A stretch of DNA of 64,000 bases from Candidatus Enterococcus huntleyi (GCF_009933175.1 NZ_MAEJ01000011.1:1-64000); one strand, 5' to 3'; positions 27,728 to 38,549 are shown, counted from the first letter of the stretch. Notes: generated by a model from the letters alone, not told the origin. Program-made: numbers and translations.

Positions 27728-28360
27728 TTATCTTTGAACCTGACTTGTTTGCTCGATATTTTCTACCACGTTACTAGCAAATTTTTCTACTTGCAGAGGA
27801 TTCATTTTCCTAAAAAAAGTTCCAATAATTGGCAGCTTTTTGGCTAAAAGAATTGCGTTAGCCAGGTAATATTGATGGCGTCTGCTATAGAGCAGACTCG
27901 GCCGAAGAATTACAACAGGCGTCTGCATCGCCAAAAGCTTTTCCTCTGCATGTCTTTTCCATACAAGATACTCCTTGAAAAATGGGATTCCATGAGCAGC
28001 TGAGATGTAAAACAACTGACTAGCATCCTGTTCTTCACAAATATTAGCTATCACAATCGCTGCCTCATAATGCATCTTTTTATATGTCACATCACGCTTT
28101 TTATGCTGATAAAAGATACCAATCGCATCAATCACAATATCTCCACTTCGCACATAATTCGCCCAGGTAGTCGGCTGAAAAACATCCGCTGCAACCCAGG
28201 TAACTCCAATATCTGACAGTGCAGTTCCTTCTGGCTTGCCATGCCTCGAAACACTAATTATTTCGTAAGGTTCACTCACCGCTGCCAAACTCGCCTTTTG
28301 AATAGCCTTGATGATTGCTTGCCCGACAAAGCCACTCCCACCGAAAATAATTACCCGCAT
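27728..28360 (-). CDS. Atypical SDR-fold NAD(P)-binding protein
   Basis: Taking MRVIIFGGSGFVGQAI as the start (ATG 28360) gives 210 residues. The Rossmann glycine motif GGSGFVG is at residues 7-13. The strand-end VIDAIGIF and the FYISAAHG segment mark the extended/atypical SDR class (NmrA or epimerase-like). YLVWKRHAEEKLL has the Lys of the active-site region but no clear YxxxK, so enzymatic activity is uncertain. The gene stands alone with its own terminator. Confidence 0.75.
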   Translation of the reverse strand: MRVIIFGGSGFVGQAIIKAIQKASLAAVSEPYEIISVSRHGKPEGTALSDIGVTWVAADVFQPTTWANYVRSGDIVIDAIGIFYQHKKRDVTYKKMHYEAAIVIANICEEQDASQLFYISAAHGIPFFKEYLVWKRHAEEKLLAMQTPVVILRPSLLYSRRHQYYLANAILLAKKLPIIGTFFRKMNPLQVEKFASNVVENIEQTSQVQR

Positions 28361-28472
28361 TGTCACACCTCACTTTTTTATAGTCATCATACAATATCTC
28401 TATTCATTGTGAAAGCAAAGCATAAAAATAGAGCTAATAATACTAGCTCTAAAAAAATGTTTCTATTATTTT

Positions 28473-29321
28473 TTAATCTTTCATTCCAGAAGTCTTTATT
28501 CCTGCAACTAAATGTCTAGATGCAAACATGTAAAGTATCATCGGAGGAATTGCCATAATCATCGCAAAAGCCATTTGTAAATTCCAAGCTGTCTGATTTT
28601 GACCTCCTTCTAATTTGAAAGCAGTTAGCGCACCTAATGTAAGTGGTTTTAAATTCTCTGAATCGATAAAAATAAGTGGTTGGAAAAGTTCATTCCACCA
28701 GAAAATAGCAGATAAAACTCCAACAGTGATAAAGATTGGTTTTGCTAATGGGGCAATCACTTTCGTAAATACTTGGATTTTACTACATCCATCAAGCATT
28801 GCAGATTCATCAATACTTTTTGGTATAGTCATAAAGAACTGCCGGAATAAGAATACATTATACGGAAAGGCAAAGAAACTTGGAACAATCATTGGTAAGA
28901 AGCTATCTAACCAACCGAATGATCTAAATAGTAAAAATTGTGGAATTACTAATGTAACGGTTGGAACCATCATGGTAGCTAAAATAAACCCAAAAATTAC
29001 TCCTCTTCCTTTAAATTCCATTCTTGCTAAAGGATAAGCAACTAGTGAACTAGACACTAAAGTTCCTACCGTATTTCCAACAACTAAGATTGCACTATTT
29101 TTCAAATAGTTAAGTGCGTCACTCTTTTGTAACACTTCAATATAATTCTGCCATTGAGGATTAGATGGGAATATTTCTGGTGGAAACTGACTAATCCCAT
29201 TTAATGTTTTTAACGAATTAGAGAATATCCAAAAAATAGGAAAAAACATTAGAAGAGCAAAAAATACTAAGATGATGTATTGAATAATTTTTACGCCTTT
29301 TGAATCATAATTATGTTTCAT
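28473..29321 (-). CDS. ABC sugar importer permease, MalG/AraQ type
   Basis: The 282-residue protein has six membrane helices and the ATPase-contact EAA loop (IDESAMLDGCSKIQVFTKVIAP, about 165-186, shown only as family evidence). It fits carbohydrate permeases of the CUT1 family. It is the last gene of the operon, with 14 bases between it and the first permease. No ATPase gene is nearby, so a shared MsmX-like ATPase encoded elsewhere is expected. Substrates are probably arabino-oligosaccharides given the GH51 gene. Confidence 0.88.
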   Translation of the reverse strand: MKHNYDSKGVKIIQYIILVFFALLMFFPIFWIFSNSLKTLNGISQFPPEIFPSNPQWQNYIEVLQKSDALNYLKNSAILVVGNTVGTLVSSSLVAYPLARMEFKGRGVIFGFILATMMVPTVTLVIPQFLLFRSFGWLDSFLPMIVPSFFAFPYNVFLFRQFFMTIPKSIDESAMLDGCSKIQVFTKVIAPLAKPIFITVGVLSAIFWWNELFQPLIFIDSENLKPLTLGALTAFKLEGGQNQTAWNLQMAFAMIMAIPPMILYMFASRHLVAGIKTSGMKD

Positions 29322-29335
29322 ACGTGTTCCCTCCC

Positions 29336-30226
29336 TTACCCATAGTTCACTTTACTATCTGATAATTTAAATTGAATGATCGAAACTAGCGCTACAATAA
29401 TAAACATAATGAAGGCTAATGTCGATGCCGTCCCCATGTCAAATTGTTTAAATGCTTTATCATAAATCAGCAAACTCAACACTTTCGTTGCATCGCCTGG
29501 TCCTCCACCAGTTAGCGGATATAGTAAAGTAAATGCACCATTAAATGAGTTCACAGTCGCTACCACTGTATTAAATAATAAAATTGGTGAAATTGAAGGT
29601 AGTGTTACATTTTTAAATCTTTGCCATGCATTCGCCCCATCGAGGTGAGCTGCTTCATAGAGTTCAATAGGAACTTCTTTTAAACTCGAATTAAAAATTA
29701 ACATCATTTGTCCTGTAGAGAATGTAAAAATACTTGCTAGTCCCACAACAACCCACACTAGTTGAGGATTCCCGAGCCAGTTCGGGCCATCGATTCCTAC
29801 GCTAGAAAGAAAATAATTCACTACTCCTAGTTGATTATTAAACATCAATATAAAGCAGCTAGTCATAACTACTGATGGCATTACAGCTGGTACAAAATAG
29901 AAAAACTGGAAAATGCCAATTAGCTTCACTTTAAAATTCAGAAGAACTGCTAAAAATAAAGAAGCACTCACTGTAACGACTACATTTAATATAGTAAATA
30001 GAAATGTTATTTTAAGAGTGTTGAAAAAATCCGAGTTTTCCGAAAATAATTGCTGATAGTTTTGTAAGCCTACAAACTTAGGATCTCCTAGCAAATTCCA
30101 TTTTGTCATACTCAGTAAAAATGATAGTAAAATAGGACCACCTGTAAAAAAAATAAACCCAATAATCCATGGTGACAGAAAACCATAAGCAGCTAATGTA
30201 TCTTTTAGTTTTTGCCTATTCTTCAT
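29336..30226 (-). CDS. ABC sugar importer permease, MalF/AraP type
   Basis: From MKNRQKLKDTLAAYGFLSP (ATG 30226, SD GAGGGG) the protein has 296 residues and six membrane helices. The EAA motif (ELYEAAHLDGANAWQRF, near 195) is typical of CUT1 permeases. Twenty-six upstream codons in frame have no SD and overlap the hairpin region, so they are excluded. The gap to the binding-protein gene is 135 bases and holds a strong hairpin. Confidence 0.88.
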   Translation of the reverse strand: MKNRQKLKDTLAAYGFLSPWIIGFIFFTGGPILLSFLLSMTKWNLLGDPKFVGLQNYQQLFSENSDFFNTLKITFLFTILNVVVTVSASLFLAVLLNFKVKLIGIFQFFYFVPAVMPSVVMTSCFILMFNNQLGVVNYFLSSVGIDGPNWLGNPQLVWVVVGLASIFTFSTGQMMLIFNSSLKEVPIELYEAAHLDGANAWQRFKNVTLPSISPILLFNTVVATVNSFNGAFTLLYPLTGGGPGDATKVLSLLIYDKAFKQFDMGTASTLAFIMFIIVALVSIIQFKLSDSKVNYG

Positions 30227-30285
30227 GTAAATCCCCTCTTTATCTATAAAATAGTTCCTTATATTTCCGAAATCGTTTAATAGAT

Positions 30286-30320
30286 ATGAACTAGTTAGAC
30301 ACACACACTAACTAGTTCAT
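30286..30320. repeat. Perfect hairpin between binding-protein and permease genes
   Basis: ATGAACTAGTTAG (30286-30298) and CTAACTAGTTCAT (30308-30320) are perfectly complementary over 13 bp around a loop of nine bases. No T run follows on the minus strand. Such hairpins after solute-binding protein genes often stabilise the upstream mRNA, giving more binding protein than permease. Confidence 0.75.
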
Positions 30321-30361
30321 ACACTATCAATCACGCTATCAGTATAGCAATATCCACCTAC

Positions 30362-31624
30362 TTACTGATTGTCTTCAATTTCTTTATTCGCATTTGGAAT
30401 ATATTTATCAAAAATTTCGTCTAATGGAGTTGTTCCTAAAAGATAAGCATCAAATTGATTTACAAGATTTGTTGTCGTTGATGCATTAACTAACACATAG
30501 CCAAATTCGCCTTCTTGCCCTGCGCGTTCAATTGCTTCCCAATTAGTTGGACCATTTTCTCCAGAATTCTTATATGCACCTTGTTCAGCTATTGTCTTCA
30601 ATGCTGAAGGATTATTCCCCCACTTAGAATTCAATGTTTGGCCCTGTTCGCTCATCATAAATTCTACAAATTTCCAAGCTTCATCTTTATGTTCGCTTTT
30701 TGAATTAATCGTATAAAAGCCAGTGTGTAGTGAATTATAAGCACGTTCTCCTTTTGGTAAAGTTTCAATGTCCCAATTGAAATCAACATCTTTATATTGA
30801 CCAGTCATCCAACTACCAGTTCTTGCCATAGCCGCTTGTCCAGAAGCAAATAAATCTGCTACAGAGTCTCCAGCTGACGGTTCTGGACTCACTTTTAATG
30901 AATTAGTTAATTTATCTTGATACGTTAATGCATCTTTCAATCCACTACTTAGACTAAGTTTGCCATCTTTAACTACGTCGTCTCCACCTTGTCCAGCGAG
31001 CGACCACCACAATCCACGGAATGTAAGAGCATCGGCTCCCCATTGAGTCGTTTTATTGCCATCTTTAATTGTCAATTTTTCAGCTGCTTTTTCAAAATCA
31101 TCCCATGTCCAATCTTTCGTTGGATAATCTACCCCAGCTGCATCGAACATATCCTTGTTGTAAAATAAAATTTCAGAGGCGTATGCCCAAGGCAATCCAT
31201 AGTTCCCACCAGTTTGTTCACTTAGTTTATTCACTGCTGGAATAAAGTCATCGACATCAATCTTATCTGTATCTTTCAAATAATCATCTAGCGAGATGAC
31301 CGATCCAGTCTCTGCGAATTTAGGTAAATCAGTTTCAAATGAAAGTATTACATCAGGCGCAGTACCACCGACCAACATTTGATTAATTTTTTGCGAGTAA
31401 TCTGAATCCGGAATTTGAACTAGTTCTATTTCGATATTTGGATATTCTTTATTAAACTCTTCAACAATATTATCAGGAAATTTATCCCAAGCTGAAAAAC
31501 GAATTTTCACTTTATCACTAGAAGCACTGTCGGAACTGTCATCTTTTCCTCCTGAACCACATGCAGCCAATAATAATACACTCGAAATAGCAATAAAACT
31601 ACTTAAAATAATTTTTTTAAACAT
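30362..31624 (-). CDS. Sugar-binding lipoprotein of an ABC importer
   Basis: The 420-residue protein has a lipoprotein signal peptide with lipobox LLAAC (Cys at 22) followed by GSGGKDDSSDS, a typical flexible linker. The remainder is a family 1 extracellular solute-binding domain (FSAWDKFPDN, then VQIPDSDYSQKINQMLVGG at about 70). It is anchored on the outer membrane leaflet and delivers sugar to the two permeases downstream. Placement next to GH51 arabinofuranosidase suggests arabinose-containing oligosaccharides. The SD is AGAGGGA. Confidence 0.9.
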   Translation of the reverse strand: MFKKIILSSFIAISSVLLLAACGSGGKDDSSDSASSDKVKIRFSAWDKFPDNIVEEFNKEYPNIEIELVQIPDSDYSQKINQMLVGGTAPDVILSFETDLPKFAETGSVISLDDYLKDTDKIDVDDFIPAVNKLSEQTGGNYGLPWAYASEILFYNKDMFDAAGVDYPTKDWTWDDFEKAAEKLTIKDGNKTTQWGADALTFRGLWWSLAGQGGDDVVKDGKLSLSSGLKDALTYQDKLTNSLKVSPEPSAGDSVADLFASGQAAMARTGSWMTGQYKDVDFNWDIETLPKGERAYNSLHTGFYTINSKSEHKDEAWKFVEFMMSEQGQTLNSKWGNNPSALKTIAEQGAYKNSGENGPTNWEAIERAGQEGEFGYVLVNASTTTNLVNQFDAYLLGTTPLDEIFDKYIPNANKEIEDNQ

Positions 31625-31676
31625 ACCAATAATTCCCTCTTTCCATTTTTATATTTTTAAATAAACAGCTGTTTGT

Positions 31677-33254
<1,578 letters not shown>

Positions 33255-33305
33255 TTATAGAGATTCAACTTATATTTATAAAATTTCACACTAAAGGAGA
33301 AAATC

Positions 33306-34187
33306 ATGGAACCAAATAACATTCTCTCACTAATCGCTCCTCCTTTTCCAACATTTGTAGAAGGAAATTATACAGAATATTCCTCAGGGCAAGTACATCC
33401 TAATAGAAACGGGTTGCCTTACTTTGATGTCATTTTTGTTGTTGAGGGTTGTCTATACCTAACTGAAGAATTCCAAGATTATGTTATTTCTGAGAATGAA
33501 ATGTTAATTTTAGAGCCCTACAAACATCATTACCCGACAAAACCATGTGATTCTGAAACTAAATTTTTCTGGATTCATTTTCATTATGATGGTATTTGGG
33601 AAAGCTCTCCTTACCCTATTCAATTAACCTCTAGTGTAACAATGCCCGATTTACATTTTCATAACGAAGACTACACGATACATCTAAAAAAATTTCAGAA
33701 ACTGTCCGATTCTAAATATATTTATGCTCTACTTCAGCGTTTACTTTGGGGAACTAAGGAGGAGAAGAAGTCGATCGTTTTCTGGGATAATCAAAAAAGA
33801 TTTTCTCAACTTTTAAAATCCTTAGAAGAGCAAAGTTATTCAAAAACTGGTGCAATCGAACTTGCAGAGAATATTGAGCTCTTTATCAAAGAGAATTATG
33901 CTTCTACTATCACTAATTCCTCGCTTTCAGAAGCATTTCATTTTCATGAAAACTATTTGATTCGTTGTATGAAACAGGTATTTCAATGTACACCTTTAGA
34001 ATATCTTGCAAATTATAGACTGGAAAAAGCATCTAGCTTCTTAATCAAAACAAACTTATCGGTCAATGATATATCTATAAAATGTGGTTTCCAAAGTCCT
34101 GCATATTTTTCTCTATGTTTTAAACGAAAATTTTTGACATCTCCCCTTCTATATAGAAAATCACACACTGGGATTGAGTATCCTTAA
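33306..34187 (+). CDS. AraC-family regulator of the arabinoside locus
   Basis: The 293-residue protein has an N-terminal cupin-like ligand domain (about 1-160, with FVVEGCLYLT and LILEPYKHHYP) and a C-terminal double helix-turn-helix (about 190-290). The latter includes LSEAFHFHENYLIRCMKQVF, TPLEYLANYRLEKASSFL and ISIKCGFQSPAYFSLCFKRKF. It reads divergently from GH51 and most likely controls that operon and the neighbouring large gene. This differs from the GntR/LacI-type AraR of Bacillus. An AAAGGAGAAA SD is present. Confidence 0.88.
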   Translation: MEPNNILSLIAPPFPTFVEGNYTEYSSGQVHPNRNGLPYFDVIFVVEGCLYLTEEFQDYVISENEMLILEPYKHHYPTKPCDSETKFFWIHFHYDGIWESSPYPIQLTSSVTMPDLHFHNEDYTIHLKKFQKLSDSKYIYALLQRLLWGTKEEKKSIVFWDNQKRFSQLLKSLEEQSYSKTGAIELAENIELFIKENYASTITNSSLSEAFHFHENYLIRCMKQVFQCTPLEYLANYRLEKASSFLIKTNLSVNDISIKCGFQSPAYFSLCFKRKFLTSPLLYRKSHTGIEYP

Positions 34188-34201
34188 ATATTGCTTCAAT
34201 T

Positions 34202-34249
34202 AAAAAAAGCTTACTCGTAAGTTTACACACTTATGAATAAGCTTTTTTT
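34202..34249. terminator. Bidirectional terminator between araC-type and DUF5695-like genes
   Basis: AAAAAAAGCTTA and TAAGCTTTTTTT form the outer stem and CTTAC/GTAAG-like bases extend it. A and T runs on both flanks let it act for the two convergent genes. Confidence 0.85.
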
Positions 34250-34251
34250 GA

Positions 34252-36561
34252 TTAGGTTATAGAAATATAAGCTACGTGACCATTGCCATCTAATTGACTA
34301 AGCTCACCTTCTTTTAACAAATAAATATGTTTTGGATAAGGTGCCATGCTCATAATCTTCACCTTGTTGTCCTCAAATTTAATTGAACAATTCACACCAT
34401 GTAATTCGTTATCATTGTCATAATAGCAATAAGCTGATTGACCAAAACGTTCTAGATAAGCGACCAATTCTTCTCCCATATCCCAATCACTTGTCTGATT
34501 TGGTTCCTCTGAAAAAATTCTAGCAAATAGCCCACCATCTTTAGCAAATGTTTCTTGTCCAAACCGTTCTTTTGATAAATCTATGCGATTATAATGTGGA
34601 CTTGCCACTGCATAACTAGAGACAGCTTCACCTTTACTTATCGATTTTACTGCAGTTGCAGCAGTATCATAACAATACAATACACCGGTAAATGCTCGAT
34701 AACTCGCTTCCAAATATTGTGGATCTTTCAAAGCTAGAAATAAATCTAAAGAAGCTGCAGCTGTAATCCCTCCCCATAAGGAGTGAATCATATATGATAA
34801 AGCTTCCCACCATCTATCTGGATTTTGTGCTCGAAAATCATTACTAAAGCCAATATTAGCCAGAACAAGACTTCCATAGCTTTTACATTCTTCTAGATAC
34901 CCGGCATTTGACAAAGATGCTGCGGCAGGTCCAAAACCAGCATTATCAAAATAATGTTCGGTCATTGCAGCTGACAAAGTTGATTTTTCTTCTAAAATTT
35001 TAAATAAATTATTTTCCCACAGCTTTGCTAGTTTTTCATATTCGCCAATTTTTTTCTCTTCCAGCGCCGTAAGCAATTCATTAATATATAGGAAAAATAC
35101 ACCTAACATCTCTGACTCTTCTTTTTCTCTCATATCTACATGCAGCTCTGGGTTTATTCTCAAATCAACTACCTGTGAAGCCCATAATAAATAAGTATCT
35201 GGTTTCTGCATGGTTAACTGATCTTCAGTAAATTGAGAGAGAAGGAAAAATAGGTGACCAATATACTCAAAATCCATTACCCGATAAAAATCGCCATATA
35301 CTTTCTTAGGCTGCCCCAACATCCCATCCTCAAACCACTTTTGTTTAACATAGAGATTTGCACTTTCCTCTACTCTAAGTAACTGGTCTTTATCAACAGT
35401 ATCAATAAGATTCTTTTTCAATATAAGACTCATTTTCCCAACCGATTCACCCTGATTAGATAGTGGAAGGAAAGCCTTTATTTCATGGTTATAGGCAGTT
35501 TCACACAAATAATTCACTCGCTCTCTAACAAGCGTCTTTAGATCATCCATCACATTAATAACAATCAAATCTGATGTTCCATCTTCAAAATGTATGATTA
35601 TTTTATGCTCTCCAGCAGTTTTAAATACAATTCCATATGTATTTGTATCTAACTTATTTAGTGAAGTTTGAACAAGTACATCGTCTTTTTTATAGACTGC
35701 TTCTATAAATTGTACAATTCCATTTTCAATTGAAATTTCAAAAGGCTGATTTATTTTCACCATTTTTGGCGCATGGATTTTTGGATGTCCTATTGCCATA
35801 CCTTTCTTGTAAAAGTCTTCCTGATTAGTAACTTCTTTTATTACATACTTCCACTCTGTTGTTTCTTCAGCCTGCAAAACAACTTGATCTTTTGAATATA
35901 TCCAATCCTGTTCACCACTATGATTCCCGGATAAAACAAGTTGGTGGAAAATGACCCCATCCAACGAAGGTGATGCATCCTCTAAAAATTTATTACTAAA
36001 ATCGCAATAAGAACCCAACGAGTTTGTTCTACCCTTTAACTGATACATTCCTAGGCTAGCAACATCAGTTGTTCTTCTCATGACTGCTAGTTTTGTATAA
36101 TCTATTGAAATGGTAGGGAAAATCGCTGCTGAATGAAAAACATTTTTCAGCACATTGGTATCTCTATACATCGCATAGTTAAAAGAACACCAGATGCCAA
36201 ATGATTGTAGCTTTACTGATATTTTTCTACTATTAGTCACCCGAATAGTCCACACTAGTTCTGATAAGCTTTCTAAATCATAAATAATTTCCACTATATA
36301 AGAATGAAAATCATAAATGACTCTATATTTTTTTCCCATTTGTTTAATGATCGGTTGAACAGATGAACTATCATAAATTTTATCCTCAATCACAAAATTA
36401 AATTGACCGAATAGCTTATTTGTAGAAAAAAAATCCGCCTTTTTCAAATAATCTTCTGTTAATACCCAGTTCATTTTATGCGGATCATCTCTTAAAATCA
36501 GCTGTTTAACAGTTCCATTTCCCGATACATTTAATACAAACTTATCATTTTTTATACTCAT
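34252..36561 (-). CDS. Large DUF5695-like protein, probably a glycan-active enzyme
   Basis: From MSIKNDKFVLNVSGNGTVKQ (ATG 36561, SD AGGAGG) the protein has 769 residues and no signal peptide. The first ~270 residues look like a beta-sandwich, about 280-340 like a small beta domain, and the rest is helix-rich with aromatic and acidic motifs (AMTEHYFDNAGFGPAAASLSN, DRWWEALSYMIHS) reminiscent of an (alpha/alpha)6-barrel glycosidase. I assign DUF5695 from memory of its features, not from a search. The neighbourhood (GH51, ABC sugar importer) supports work on arabinose-containing oligosaccharides. Confidence 0.55.
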   Translation of the reverse strand: MSIKNDKFVLNVSGNGTVKQLILRDDPHKMNWVLTEDYLKKADFFSTNKLFGQFNFVIEDKIYDSSSVQPIIKQMGKKYRVIYDFHSYIVEIIYDLESLSELVWTIRVTNSRKISVKLQSFGIWCSFNYAMYRDTNVLKNVFHSAAIFPTISIDYTKLAVMRRTTDVASLGMYQLKGRTNSLGSYCDFSNKFLEDASPSLDGVIFHQLVLSGNHSGEQDWIYSKDQVVLQAEETTEWKYVIKEVTNQEDFYKKGMAIGHPKIHAPKMVKINQPFEISIENGIVQFIEAVYKKDDVLVQTSLNKLDTNTYGIVFKTAGEHKIIIHFEDGTSDLIVINVMDDLKTLVRERVNYLCETAYNHEIKAFLPLSNQGESVGKMSLILKKNLIDTVDKDQLLRVEESANLYVKQKWFEDGMLGQPKKVYGDFYRVMDFEYIGHLFFLLSQFTEDQLTMQKPDTYLLWASQVVDLRINPELHVDMREKEESEMLGVFFLYINELLTALEEKKIGEYEKLAKLWENNLFKILEEKSTLSAAMTEHYFDNAGFGPAAASLSNAGYLEECKSYGSLVLANIGFSNDFRAQNPDRWWEALSYMIHSLWGGITAAASLDLFLALKDPQYLEASYRAFTGVLYCYDTAATAVKSISKGEAVSSYAVASPHYNRIDLSKERFGQETFAKDGGLFARIFSEEPNQTSDWDMGEELVAYLERFGQSAYCYYDNDNELHGVNCSIKFEDNKVKIMSMAPYPKHIYLLKEGELSQLDGNGHVAYISIT

Positions 36562-36720
36562 TATATACCTCCTAATCAATAAGATTCTTAGTTCAATCTT
36601 ACCGAATAGAACGGAAAATTATATAGAGGTTTTCAACTAATTTTATAACAATTCAACACTTCTTTAGTAAAAGATATTGTTGAACTGTCTCACCTGTTGG
36701 ACATCACCTATCTATAAAAA

Positions 36721-36801
36721 AAACTCATAATAAATGTAAACCTAACCTTCTAATGTTAGAGTCAATCTAACATTTGAAAATCAACATTTATTAATGAGTT
36801 T
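36721..36801. repeat. Nested palindrome downstream of the UspA gene
   Basis: AAACTCATAATAAATGT (36721-36737) pairs with ACATTTATTAATGAGTTT (36784-36801) with one bulged base. Inside lies a second perfect stem, AATGTTAGA (36752-36760) with TCTAACATT (36766-36774). It could fold as a two-level hairpin in RNA. It lies after the uspA stop, so a terminator or RNA-stabilising role is possible, and it may also affect the DUF5695-like gene. Confidence 0.6.
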
Positions 36802-36817
36802 ATATATATATATTCTT

Positions 36818-37252
36818 TTACTTCACAACCAACACATTACAAGGTGCTTGATTGACCACATAAGCGGCGGTTGAGCCCACGGTGACGCGTTGGATGGCTC
36901 CTTTACCGGTTGCGCCGACAATTAGTAAATCGATTGGGTATTGCTCTGGAATCGTCTTAGTTAAGACTCGTTTGACGTTTCCAATTTGTGTTAAGGGGGT
37001 GACTTCGCGTAATCCAACTTCTTTGGCGTGTTTGACTTTCTCCAGCAAGACTTTTTCGACATGTGCTTGTTCTTCCGCTAACAATTTCGAGTAGGCATAG
37101 GCGCTATGAGTGACTTCCACTTCATTCACCACATACGCGATATACAAGTGTGCTTCATGTTCTTTTGACAATTCAATGGCTTCGAGAAACGCTTTTTCTG
37201 CATTTTTTGACCCATCTACAGCAACTAAAATGTTCTTGTAACGACTTGTCAT
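36818..37252 (-). CDS. Universal stress protein, UspA family
   Basis: The 144-residue protein has the Usp fold with the ATP-binding pattern ILVAVDGSKNAEKAF at the N-terminus and GATGKGAIQRVTVGSTAAYVV near the C-terminus (G-2x-G-9x-G-S type). It is therefore likely to bind ATP. The second ATG (37252) is chosen because AGGAGGCG leaves only two bases before the first and eight before the second. It is a single gene. Confidence 0.9.
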   Translation of the reverse strand: MTSRYKNILVAVDGSKNAEKAFLEAIELSKEHEAHLYIAYVVNEVEVTHSAYAYSKLLAEEQAHVEKVLLEKVKHAKEVGLREVTPLTQIGNVKRVLTKTIPEQYPIDLLIVGATGKGAIQRVTVGSTAAYVVNQAPCNVLVVK

Positions 37253-37463
37253 TTTCATCGCCTCCTTATACATTTATTTTATCACAGCCACGCCTCTTCT
37301 AGCTAATCTAAGCCTAACCACGCGCCAATTAATCCACACGACCGACCCTCTTGTTGTCACTCAAATTTCGAATGCAAATCCTTATCTAATTCCGCTACGC
37401 TATGTTATATTCAAGACAACTTTAGTAGATTCTTGCTAAAATAATAAGTCAGGAGATGAGCGT

Positions 37464-37931
37464 ATGACCTTTGTTGTGAAAGAATTTCCTAGTACGTCCT
37501 TTGTCGGTTTCTCAACCCCCGTGTCCGTTCCTCAACAGCCAGATGATTTTTCTGAAATGAGTGCCCATAAACTCGAGCAGCTAGCTAATTTACGTCAAAT
37601 TAAAGCGGATGTAGCTAAATATGCTACCAATAGTCATTATTATGCAATCAATGAAGCCACTGGCGACCCACATTATCTTGTCGGTGTCCAGGCTGAAAAA
37701 GAAATTGCTGAGTTAGATTATTTCAACATGCCCGCAGGAACCTATGCCGTTTTCTCAGAAAAAGTAGCTGATCGACCTGCAGCAGATGCTTTTATTGCCG
37801 CGTCTTACGGCGAGCTGTATCAGTCACCAACCGTTCAGATTAATGGAAATTATCTCATCGAGATTGTCGACTGCTTCATCTTAGAAAATACAGATGAATT
37901 TACAATCTACGTACCTGTCACTACTAAATAA
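37464..37931 (+). CDS. GyrI-like small-molecule-binding domain protein
   Basis: The 155 residues fit the GyrI-like/AraC effector-binding (SOUL-like) fold. They include EFPSTSFVGFSTPVSVP at the start, HYLVGVQAEKEIAELDYFNMPAGTYAVF at about 72-99 and NYLIEIVDCFI near the C-terminus. No DNA-binding domain is attached. Free-standing members often bind hydrophobic ligands or modulate gyrase, but the ligand is unknown here. The SD is CAGGAGATGAGCGT. Confidence 0.75.
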   Translation: MTFVVKEFPSTSFVGFSTPVSVPQQPDDFSEMSAHKLEQLANLRQIKADVAKYATNSHYYAINEATGDPHYLVGVQAEKEIAELDYFNMPAGTYAVFSEKVADRPAADAFIAASYGELYQSPTVQINGNYLIEIVDCFILENTDEFTIYVPVTTK

Positions 37932-37959
37932 ACGAGAAATTAATATCTTCTAAATAGCA

Positions 37960-38027
37960 AACCTCAGCATCTATAGTGACCCCAAAAATCTAACTTTTGG
38001 AGGTTAATACAGACTGCTGAGGTTTTT
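37960..38027 (+). terminator. Terminator of the GyrI-like gene
   Basis: AACCTCAGCA (37960-37969) pairs with TGCTGAGGTT (38016-38025) over 10 bp and an inner CCAAAA/TTTTGG stem extends the structure. Five T end it. Confidence 0.8.
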
Positions 38028-38090
38028 AAACTCTTTGAAAATCGTTATTTAAAACAGAATAAACTCCATAAAAAAGCGTCAAAATCACTA

Positions 38091-38249
38091 CTTTTTAAAT
38101 ACTTGTGGCTAGTTGCGCATCATTTTGGGGGAATATTGAGGTGAAAAGGCTACTTTTAAAAGCAGAACCCACTAGGCAATGGATTTTTCGTTTTTTTGAC
38201 TTTGCTAAATTATGAAAAAACAGCGCAACTAGCCACAACTTTGAAAAAA
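38091..38249 (+). repeat. Palindrome-ended small repeat, copy 1
   Basis: A 159-base unit with TTGTGGCTAGTTGCGC (38103-38118) and its perfect complement GCGCAACTAGCCACAA (38223-38238) near the ends. Outside these the T-rich left end and the CTTTGAAAAAA right end continue the inverted repeat imperfectly. The core between is AT-rich with no open frame. A second copy lies exactly 300 bases further on. Size, terminal palindrome and lack of coding capacity suggest a MITE-like or structured intergenic repeat. Confidence 0.8.
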
Positions 38250-38390
38250 CACTAAAAATCGTAAATTTCAGCAAAACATGAATTTAACTCAGATAACTTT
38301 TATACTGATTGTTCGTAGAATCCTTATTTTGCAACGTTTATAGCTCTTATAATCCTCAACCCTATCATTTGATAGGGAATAAACTAGCCA

Positions 38391-38549
38391 TTTTTTAGAT
38401 ACTTGTGGCTAGTTGCGTACCTTTTTGAGAAAATATTGAGTTGAAAAGACTATTTTTAGCGGGAAAATCCACTAAACAATGGATTTATGCCATTTACAGC
38501 TCTTTTGAAAAACGTGAAAACACCGCAACTAGCCACAACTTTGAAAAAA
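38391..38549 (+). repeat. Palindrome-ended small repeat, copy 2
   Basis: The second copy has the same orientation and the same 159-base length. Its terminal arms TTGTGGCTAGTTGCG (38403-38417) and CGCAACTAGCCACAA (38524-38538) are perfect. By eye the core is about 70% identical to copy 1, with shared blocks such as AATATTGAG, TTGAAAAG (TGAAAAG in copy 1), CCACTA and CAATGGATTT. Between the copies are 141 bases including a small CCCTATCA/TGATAGGG hairpin (38360-38377). Confidence 0.8.

Noticed and set aside
30270-30285. Possible cre (AATCGTTT) before the first permease gene
   Set aside because: At least three conserved positions of the consensus are missing, so I do not call it.
38091-38549. 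CRISPR array
   Set aside because: There are only two long repeat units with internal palindromes and no short repeat-spacer periodicity or cas gene.
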